A stretch of 64,000 nt of DNA, from NCBI GenBank assembly GCA_946402275.1, contig CAMIVY010000002.1, positions 1 to 64,000 on the forward strand, in the 5' to 3' direction. Positions 28,459-35,005 of this stretch are shown piece by piece. Each line of letters starts with the position of its first letter. Position 1 is the stretch's first letter. Both the position numbers and the translations under genes were made by a program. Below the pieces are notes generated by a model. It made no database searches, had not been told where the DNA came from, and saw nothing but the letters and a program-made list of their open reading frames with translations. The DNA is from an uncultured Prevotella sp. GTDB lineage: Bacteria; Bacteroidota; Bacteroidia; Bacteroidales; Bacteroidaceae.

Positions 28459-30102
28459 TCAAAAACCGATTCGTCGTTGCTCCTTACCCGATATTTTTTC
28501 GTTATCACAATGAAGAATCAATGACTTAAGTTTGTTATCTGCTGTGCCATGCAGGATGGTGTCGATGGCGTAATGGCGCGCGATATTTTCTATCTGCCCA
28601 CCACTGAAGTCGTACTTCGAGGCCAGTGTGTGCACCTCCAGTTCGCTGAGCTCTGGTATCATAGAGTGCCAAATGTGGGCTCGAGCCTCCTCTGTAGGCT
28701 TGTCGAACTTAATCTTGTAGAGAAAACGTCGCTCGAAGGCTTTATCCATATTCTGTTGCAGATTGGTGGTGGCAATCATGATGCCATCAAGCTGTTCCAT
28801 CTCCTGAAGGATGATGTTCTGGAGCGAGTTCTCCATCTTGTCAACAGCATTCTCTGCGCCATTCTTTCTTTTGCCAATGATGGCATCAGCTTCATTAAAC
28901 AATAAGATAGGTGTCTGCTTGGATCGCTTAACCTGTTCACGATAGCGGTCAAAGAGCGCCTTCACGTTCTTCTCGCTCTGACCAACCCACATACTCTTAA
29001 GTTGGGGCACATCTACCACCATAATATTTCTACCTGTCTTTCGCGCCAACTGATAAACAGTCTCAGTCTTACCAGTACCAGGTGAACCATAAAACAGACA
29101 GGCAAAACCATTGCGAAATCCCTTTTCCTTCATACGATTCTGAATTTTCTGATAATTCTCTGACTGCAGGAAGCTGCCAAGTTCATCTACCTGTCGCTGT
29201 ATGTCCTTAGGAAAGTACAGTTGCTTTTCTGTCAGACTGCTATAGTCGAGTTGATCAGCCAACTTCTCTTCGGTTTCGCAAATACTCATCTCAGCCAGCA
29301 GCGAGCGCTTGGCACTATCCGTAAGCTTATACTTGGTAACATCAGCCAGTCCATCTACACATCTATGTTCAATCACTTTTTTCGTTTGCAGTCTGTGCTC
29401 GCCCCTTCTCAGTTTTGCTTTTGCAGCATTAAAATCACTTCTGTTATCGAACATATCCTCAATCTGATTAAAACGGATATCATCGTCGTCATCATTTAAT
29501 AGTTTATGACAGAAGAAAGATGTTATCATTTGTTCGTTAGGACTAAGATTGAGTTCCTGCAGGTGTTTCACAAAACCCACTTGCGGATTGTCGTGAAAGA
29601 GTTTTTGCAACTCCTCGCAGAGTTCGTGCGCTGAGACTGCTCCATCACTCAAGTCCTCAAACCAAAGTTCAAGCAACTCGAACATAGCTGCACAGTCCAG
29701 ACCCTTCCGCTCGGGAATCTGATACACCTCATTATGCTTCAGACTACGTATCACCACTGTAGGAATGTCGAAGTCGTCTTCATCTCTCACATCCCTAAAG
29801 CGCAGCAATCTACGACGCACAAGTGCATCTATATCGTTGGCATAACTCAATACGCTGATTTTATGCATATCCAGATGATTTGCCAAATCATTATAATCTA
29901 CACGGCAAGGGCCTTTCTCCATACAAATACAGAATAGTATAGCCTGCCGCTCCGTGATGCCATAACTCTTGGCCAGCAATTGTATCTCTGTTTTTGCCTT
30001 CTTAATAAACTCCTTGCTCATCTTTGAGTCCTCAGACAATTCTACCACACGCTCAATAGCCTGCAGCAGCGTCATATCCTTACTTTTTATTTTAGTTGCC
30101 AT
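28459..30102 (-). CDS. AAA+ ATPase (Msp1/FtsH-like P-loop) with long unique N-terminal region
   Basis: FYGSPGTGKTETVYQLARKTG; TPILLFNEADAIIGKR; ATTNLQQNMDKAFERRFLYKI. Start set at MATKIKSK. Confidence 0.8.
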   Translation of the reverse strand: MATKIKSKDMTLLQAIERVVELSEDSKMSKEFIKKAKTEIQLLAKSYGITERQAILFCICMEKGPCRVDYNDLANHLDMHKISVLSYANDIDALVRRRLLRFRDVRDEDDFDIPTVVIRSLKHNEVYQIPERKGLDCAAMFELLELWFEDLSDGAVSAHELCEELQKLFHDNPQVGFVKHLQELNLSPNEQMITSFFCHKLLNDDDDDIRFNQIEDMFDNRSDFNAAKAKLRRGEHRLQTKKVIEHRCVDGLADVTKYKLTDSAKRSLLAEMSICETEEKLADQLDYSSLTEKQLYFPKDIQRQVDELGSFLQSENYQKIQNRMKEKGFRNGFACLFYGSPGTGKTETVYQLARKTGRNIMVVDVPQLKSMWVGQSEKNVKALFDRYREQVKRSKQTPILLFNEADAIIGKRKNGAENAVDKMENSLQNIILQEMEQLDGIMIATTNLQQNMDKAFERRFLYKIKFDKPTEEARAHIWHSMIPELSELEVHTLASKYDFSGGQIENIARHYAIDTILHGTADNKLKSLILHCDNEKISGKEQRRIGF

Positions 30103-30118
30103 ATACCTTATATATTTA

Positions 30119-30253
30119 TTACTTGATAATGCCATAACTCTTGAAGAGTTTTAGCAGTTCCTTGTCTATTTTTCTACGATTCTTCTGGAAGTCTTCTGCC
30201 AGTTCTTGCACATGTTTTATAGCTTTCAGCTGGGCCCTTTTCTTTTCATCCAT
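30119..30253 (-). CDS. small hypothetical protein (44 aa)
   Basis: Read by eye: MDEKKRAQLKAIKHVQELAEDFQKNRRKIDKELLKLFKSYGIIK*; lies between the ALAA gene and the ATPase. Confidence 0.5.
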   Translation of the reverse strand: MDEKKRAQLKAIKHVQELAEDFQKNRRKIDKELLKLFKSYGIIK

Positions 30254-30266
30254 ATATAGTATGATT

Positions 30267-30485
30267 TTAGGCAGCAAGAGCCTTAGGCTCCTGCTGCTTG
30301 GTTAGATTGAAATGTCTGATCACTCGTTCTACCTGAAAGAATAATTCCAGGTCGTCAGTGTCGAAGATGGTGATGGCATAGATACCATTGGTGCATGTAG
30401 TCACACAAAAAGATTTTTGTCTTTTGAGGAAATTTTTGATTTTTGTAACCAACTTGTCGTTTGATGTCTTAATTGTTGATGTCAT
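30267..30485 (-). CDS. small protein ending QQEPKALAA (paralog A)
   Basis: 72 aa; alignable with 31664..31885 over its full length. Confidence 0.75.
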   Translation of the reverse strand: MTSTIKTSNDKLVTKIKNFLKRQKSFCVTTCTNGIYAITIFDTDDLELFFQVERVIRHFNLTKQQEPKALAA

Positions 30486-30553
30486 AATTTTGATATTTAA
30501 GTTTGTAAATAATTTTTATTTTTGGTTAAACCTATTTTACCCATTACACCACC

Positions 30554-30582
30554 AATATAGACGCCATAAAGAAAAAATTCAA
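30554..30582 (-). promoter_or_regulatory. shared-class promoter P1 (TTGAAT-N17-TATATT)
   Basis: Minus strand TTGAATTTTTTCTTTATGGCGTCTATATT. Confidence 0.65.
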
Positions 30583-30607
30583 AAAAGCGGCGAACTTTTT
30601 TGAATTT
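30575..30607 (-). terminator. intrinsic terminator whose 3' arm overlaps the -35-like box of P1
   Basis: AAATTCAAAAAAG-N7-CTTTTTTGAATTT, 13-bp perfect stem, then TTTC on the minus strand. Confidence 0.7.
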
Positions 30608-30615
30608 AATCAGAA

Positions 30616-31467
30616 CTAACTAAGCTTGGTTTCTTTCACCTCTACGTCGAGATTAGGAAATGCCTGGCGAAGTGCATATAGCAAGGGCTCCACTCTGTTG
30701 GCCTCAGCATGCAGCACAATACATTCTGGATCGTCTGTGTTCATCGTCAACAGATTTCCATCATAGTAGTGTGATCCCACAAGCGTCTTCATCAGTATGT
30801 TCATCGAGATATAAAGGCCAAGTTCGTTTTCTGGCTCACCATATTTCTGGGCTAGCTCATCTACGAGTGTCTTAACTGCAACTAGTTCTTCAGCAGAACC
30901 TCTCACGAAATAGTCGGCTTCATGAGGATCCTCTATTTCTGTTTTATATCTATACCTCTTGCCAGCTATTTTGTAATATTCGCGGGCTTTCAGTGGATTT
31001 CTGAAGATACCGTTCTTCTCGTCACCTTTATCATACATCTGGCCAAGCTTCAAGGCAGCACTCTTACTACCATTATTACAGAGTTCTTGAAGAATTGCTG
31101 GGTCATGAATAGGATTGATGACGTCGACATCAGGACTCTCAATGGCAATGAGAATCTCTCTGCGAATCCACCACACGGCATAAGCGATAAACTTAAAACC
31201 ACGACTTGCATCAAATTTCAAAGCAGCTTTTTCCAGTCCAGCGCGACCAGCCTTTATCAACTCTTCAATCGAAAGGCCTCTGTTTTGATATTGTCTGGCG
31301 ACACTCATCACAAAACGCTCATTGCACTTTACCAGTTTCTTCATCTCGTCGCAGTCTACACCCTTCTGCTGTATGGCCTTTGCCAACTCTATTTCTTCTT
31401 CGACACTAAGAAGTGGGGCCTTACCAATCTCAATTAAATACTTTTCTAATTTTTTTCCCATAATCAA
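30616..31467 (-). CDS. sigma-70 region 1.2/2-like protein fused to a Sel1-like repeat; no region 3/4 seen
   Basis: LSVEEEIELAKAIQQKG...ERFVMSVARQYQNRGLSIEELIKAGRAGLEKAALKFDASRGFKFIAYAVWWIRREILIAIE; then AALKLGQMYDKGDEKNGIFRNPLKAREYYKIAG. Confidence 0.8.
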   Translation of the reverse strand: MIMGKKLEKYLIEIGKAPLLSVEEEIELAKAIQQKGVDCDEMKKLVKCNERFVMSVARQYQNRGLSIEELIKAGRAGLEKAALKFDASRGFKFIAYAVWWIRREILIAIESPDVDVINPIHDPAILQELCNNGSKSAALKLGQMYDKGDEKNGIFRNPLKAREYYKIAGKRYRYKTEIEDPHEADYFVRGSAEELVAVKTLVDELAQKYGEPENELGLYISMNILMKTLVGSHYYDGNLLTMNTDDPECIVLHAEANRVEPLLYALRQAFPNLDVEVKETKLS

Positions 31468-31491
31468 TCATTTTTGGTTTGTTATGACTTA

Positions 31492-31520
31492 ATAATAGAC
31501 ACATAAAAGAAAAAATTCAA
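31492..31520 (-). promoter_or_regulatory. shared-class promoter P2 (TTGAAT-N17-TATTAT)
   Basis: Minus strand TTGAATTTTTTCTTTTATGTGTCTATTAT. Confidence 0.65.
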
Positions 31521-31543
31521 AAAAGCACGAAACTTTTTTGAAT
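31515..31543 (-). terminator. intrinsic terminator overlapping P2
   Basis: ATTCAAAAAAG-N7-CTTTTTTGAAT then TTTTTC on the minus strand. Confidence 0.65.
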
Positions 31544-31567
31544 CTATCCTATATTTTGCAATAAAAC

Positions 31568-31651
31568 GGCATCCCAAGACCTTTCTTCTACAGGATTAGA
31601 AGGATGCCAGCCAGCCTCCGGCTTCAAACGAAACTTTCCACAGCTGGTTCT
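31568..31651 (-). repeat. 3' hairpin element, copy A
   Basis: Minus strand AGAACCAG...GCCGGAGGCTGGCTGGCATCCTTCTAATCCTGTAGAAGAAAGGTCTTGGGATGCC; near-copy at 33175-33263. Confidence 0.75.
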
Positions 31652-31663
31652 AAAAATGTTTCT

Positions 31664-31885
31664 TTAGGCAGCAAGAGCCATTGGCTCCTGCTGTTTGGGT
31701 GAGAGGTGAAAGTGTTTGGTCATTTTGGTGATGAGAGAGTCGATTTCGATATTAGTGAGTTCGAAGATAGTAAGGGCATAGCCCCCGTTGTTTAGTGATG
31801 GGGTGAAGAAGATTTTTTTGTTAGTGAGGTACTTTTGGATCTTGTTGAAGTAATTTTTTGAACTAGTTTTAATTGTTGTTGCCAT
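31664..31885 (-). CDS. small protein ending QQEPMALAA (paralog B)
   Basis: 73 aa; MATTIKTSSKNYFNKIQKYLTNKKIFFTPSLNNGGYALTIFE..., homologous to 30267..30485. Confidence 0.75.
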   Translation of the reverse strand: MATTIKTSSKNYFNKIQKYLTNKKIFFTPSLNNGGYALTIFELTNIEIDSLITKMTKHFHLSPKQQEPMALAA

Positions 31886-31955
31886 AATCTTGAATTATAA
31901 ACGTTTGTGACCTATATATAGACACATCCGTCCAAAAATTCAAGATTATGGCAAC
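31878..31955. repeat. perfect 19-bp inverted repeat flanking a 40-bp promoter segment
   Basis: GTTGCCATAATCTTGAATT (31878-31896) and AATTCAAGATTATGGCAAC (31937-31955). Confidence 0.9.
31915..31943 (-). promoter_or_regulatory. shared-class promoter P3 (TTGAAT-N17-TATATA)
   Basis: Minus strand TTGAATTTTTGGACGGATGTGTCTATATA. Confidence 0.65.
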
Positions 31956-31965
31956 TTTTTTTCGA

Positions 31966-33135
31966 TTACTCTGTTTCTTTATTATTGTTGAGAGAGCTTG
32001 ATCCGTCTATATCCATTATCTTCTTGATTCTCTCTTTTATCCAATTTTCATCATAGACATTGTCTGTTTTATGTGTCCATACTCTATACCATACCCAATC
32101 TGGTTTAGTTGGCTCAGCACGGAACTTGAACTTTTTCCTGAACTCCATCATAGTCTCACAGATTTCATCATCTAACTGCTCCGCTTTATCTTTATGATAT
32201 TCTAACATAACCGTAATATGTTTTTCATCTATCTCAAATTGGTAATAATAGTATTTAGGATCAATTCCTTGAAAAGCATCGTTCAGTCCGGTTGTCCTAA
32301 ACTTTAGATATTTCTTGCTTTTTGAAGAATTGTCAAAAGTGACTCCAGGGATTTGCTCAATTATACTTTTACAGTTGTTAGAAATTTGTGAAACAACATC
32401 ATCTCTGTTTTCAAAGATAAGGTCTAATGCTCTACGATGTTTATTATAAATCGAGTTGCAAAGATTAATTAATTCTTGATCCATTGTTATATTCTTTTTA
32501 ATATTATCAATATAGTTCTTGATTAAAAGTGACACATCTGATCCCAATTGGTTTGCTTTTGAGGAGTAAACTTTTTCCAATACAGTTACAACGTCTGAGT
32601 AATTCAAAGTTATCCAATCATTATCAGAAGGCTCTTCACCATCGGGTGTCAAATAGATATAGATTTTCTTGTAGTCGTAATATTGTGATGTGATTTTGTT
32701 TTTATATGTGATTAATTGTGATTCTTCGGAATTGCCAGAATTGTGCTCATGAGCGCCAACTTTGTTTTCTATTGCCAGAACAACTCTGTTCTGATTTGAT
32801 ATTAGGAGAATATCTATATGGTTCCATTCTCTAAATACATTATAAGAATATAAGTCGGAACTTAAAAGATGAAGAGCGGTTTTTTGATCCAATTCTTTTG
32901 ATAACAAGGCAATTATTCCATATAAGAAGGAATCACCTAAACCATGGTTCTCATTTGGATCAATCAGCCAACTTAATAAATTGCTATGCCTGATCTCTGT
33001 TCGAGAAATTTTTAGCACGTCAAAAATATTAAAATCATTTGTCCACTTTGATAAAGCATCTAGACATTCTGCATCTTGCATAAACTTCAGTAATGCCTCT
33101 TTGTCAGATTCGCTTCCTGTTTTTTGCTGTTCCAT
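31966..33135 (-). CDS. PD-(D/E)XK nuclease superfamily-like protein
   Basis: EIRHSNLLSWLIDPNENHGLGDSFL; HIDILLISNQNRVVLAIENKVGAHEHNSGNSEESQLITYKNKI: D...E-x-K core. Confidence 0.75.
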   Translation of the reverse strand: MEQQKTGSESDKEALLKFMQDAECLDALSKWTNDFNIFDVLKISRTEIRHSNLLSWLIDPNENHGLGDSFLYGIIALLSKELDQKTALHLLSSDLYSYNVFREWNHIDILLISNQNRVVLAIENKVGAHEHNSGNSEESQLITYKNKITSQYYDYKKIYIYLTPDGEEPSDNDWITLNYSDVVTVLEKVYSSKANQLGSDVSLLIKNYIDNIKKNITMDQELINLCNSIYNKHRRALDLIFENRDDVVSQISNNCKSIIEQIPGVTFDNSSKSKKYLKFRTTGLNDAFQGIDPKYYYYQFEIDEKHITVMLEYHKDKAEQLDDEICETMMEFRKKFKFRAEPTKPDWVWYRVWTHKTDNVYDENWIKERIKKIMDIDGSSSLNNNKETE

Positions 33136-33174
33136 GCTGTTGTTCTTGTTTATAAATCATTACTTGTCAAAAAT

Positions 33175-33263
33175 GGCATCCCAAGACCTTTCTACTACAG
33201 GATGAGAAGGATGCCTGCCAGCCTCCGGCCCTATCTTTGAACGAGCTTTCTACGACTGGTTCT
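33175..33263 (-). repeat. 3' hairpin element, copy B
   Basis: GGCATCCTTCTCATCCTGTAGTAGAAAGGTCTTGGGATGCC core on the minus strand; near-copy of 31568-31651. Confidence 0.75.
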
Positions 33264-33271
33264 TTTCCTTA

Positions 33272-33613
33272 TTATTCCTTCGATTCGATAGCCACAAGCA
33301 TAGGTTGGCGAATCCACCAGACAGCATAGGCGATGAATTTGAAACCACGAGTTGAGTCATACTTCTGAGCCGCCTTTTCGAGTCCAGACTTTCCAACCTC
33401 TACCAATTCTTCGAGAGAGAGGCCCTTGTCTAAGTATTGCTTTGCAATACTAACCACAAAGCGGTCGTACACCTCGTGCAACTTCTTCATCTCGTCGCAA
33501 TCTGTACCTTTGTCCTGCACAGCCTTCGTCAGAGCAAAGTCCTCCTCTGCAGTTAGAGTATTGCAAGCCGCAACCTCCTTAATCAAAACGTCAACGTCCT
33601 TTTTAACTTCCAT
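33272..33613 (-). CDS. sigma-70 region 1.2/2-only protein (113 aa)
   Basis: LTAEEDFALTKAVQDKGTDCDEMKKL...YDRFVVSIAKQYLDKGLSLEELVEVGKSGLEKAAQKYDSTRGFKFIAYAVWWIRQPMLVAIE; ends right after region 2.4. Confidence 0.8.
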   Translation of the reverse strand: MEVKKDVDVLIKEVAACNTLTAEEDFALTKAVQDKGTDCDEMKKLHEVYDRFVVSIAKQYLDKGLSLEELVEVGKSGLEKAAQKYDSTRGFKFIAYAVWWIRQPMLVAIESKE

Positions 33614-33644
33614 ATTTACTCTTTATTTGGTTTGTTACGTTACT

Positions 33645-33673
33645 AATATAGATATGTTGAGCGAGAAATTCAA
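33645..33673 (-). promoter_or_regulatory. shared-class promoter P4 (TTGAAT-N17-TATATT)
   Basis: Minus strand TTGAATTTCTCGCTCAACATATCTATATT. Confidence 0.6.
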
Positions 33674-33674
33674 A

Positions 33675-33929
33675 TTACCATCGCAAATTTTTAGGTTCGC
33701 CCAATGCTTCTTCTTTTGAAGTAAATGCATTCTGTATAGGAATCTCGTCACCATTGTCAAGTAGCAATGTCCTATGATAGACTGTCACTTTGCCTAACGG
33801 GCGAGGTTCTTCTCTCAAAATCTCTTCGTGAACTTCCTTGATACGAGCATCTTTTACAAGAGTCTTGTCATCATCATCCACGTAATAGACAGTACTGCCT
33901 ATTTCCCAAGTATCTCCGATTTGTATCAT
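33675..33929 (-). CDS. hypothetical protein (84 aa)
   Basis: Intact ORF; start overlaps the upstream stop. Confidence 0.6.
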   Translation of the reverse strand: MIQIGDTWEIGSTVYYVDDDDKTLVKDARIKEVHEEILREEPRPLGKVTVYHRTLLLDNGDEIPIQNAFTSKEEALGEPKNLRW

Positions 33930-34597
33930 TTTGTTTTTCTTTTGAGACGACCATCATCAATCTCCCAACCATGTATTTCAATACCTTCCTCTATATTTGC
34001 TGCATCATATCTGGCGAAAGGTTTATTCATATAATTTACTCCAGGTGGCATGTTGCTCTTTAGAGAAGCATTTAATTTTCTTGCTTCATCGTTGGTTACA
34101 AGACAGACACAAATCTTATCAAAGATTTTCTGGAAAGTGGAAAAATCAAAACACTTCTTATTGTACAATGATATGACACCGTCCTTCTTGTTAATATATT
34201 CATCTCCAGGAACGACATGCTCGATGCTTATGCCAAGTTTTCTATCTCCTAGTTTACAAATGTCAAAAAATGGTTTCAAAGAGTCACCTTTTCCCACATT
34301 TACATCTTTTGCCAAATCAAGTACACCATCCTTAATTAATTGCTCATACAAACCCGCTAGATTTCCCATTTTCATTTTATATGGGTCTAACTTCTTTTTC
34401 GCCTCTATTGATATAAATATTTTCGAAACGAAAGCATTTTTTATTGCAAATTTCAGATCTTCTAAATCCATTCCCTTTACATATGCTTCTAAAGCATTCA
34501 AAATATGCTCATGTCTCTCTACATGGCTATCCTGACTCCATGCACCATGTTCATTCTTTTTACGAAGTCTATAGTAAAACTTTCTTCTGTTCTCCAT
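33926..34597 (-). CDS. hypothetical protein (223 aa)
   Basis: Intact ORF; no domain recognised. Confidence 0.6.
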   Translation of the reverse strand: MENRRKFYYRLRKKNEHGAWSQDSHVERHEHILNALEAYVKGMDLEDLKFAIKNAFVSKIFISIEAKKKLDPYKMKMGNLAGLYEQLIKDGVLDLAKDVNVGKGDSLKPFFDICKLGDRKLGISIEHVVPGDEYINKKDGVISLYNKKCFDFSTFQKIFDKICVCLVTNDEARKLNASLKSNMPPGVNYMNKPFARYDAANIEEGIEIHGWEIDDGRLKRKTK

Positions 34598-34615
34598 AAT
34601 TATTTTTGTTCCTTG

Positions 34616-34933
34616 TTAAAACGGCAATTCCGGTTTCTCACTAAGATGATAGCAGAACACATCCAAGATTAACCATTCTGCTTTTTCTGCCATTAAATCC
34701 CCATTCTTTATTTTCGTCTTATCCGCGGTTTCACAAACTACATCGACACGAAGATAGGCATTTATAAATGTAATATTTCTGAATCCAGCTACGCCAAGGC
34801 TGTCATTCTTCACTATAAATTTATATTCTTCTCCAACAAGTTCTTTCTTAAGAACCATATCACTCTTACCAATAAAGTCTTCCCAGTTGGGATGCTTTGT
34901 TGCTTTGTATTGTCCAACATGTAATGATGCCAT
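34616..34933 (-). CDS. hypothetical protein (105 aa)
   Basis: Intact ORF; first gene downstream of P5. Confidence 0.6.
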   Translation of the reverse strand: MASLHVGQYKATKHPNWEDFIGKSDMVLKKELVGEEYKFIVKNDSLGVAGFRNITFINAYLRVDVVCETADKTKIKNGDLMAEKAEWLILDVFCYHLSEKPELPF

Positions 34934-34974
34934 AATGTTTTGTTTTTAAATGAATGTATTGTGTTTACAATGCT

Positions 34975-35004
34975 ATTATAGTCACTTCACTTGTAAAAAT
35001 TCAA
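34975..35004 (-). promoter_or_regulatory. shared-class promoter P5 (TTGAAT-N18-TATAAT)
   Basis: Minus strand TTGAATTTTTACAAGTGAAGTGACTATAAT. Confidence 0.6.
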
Positions 35005-35005
35005 T

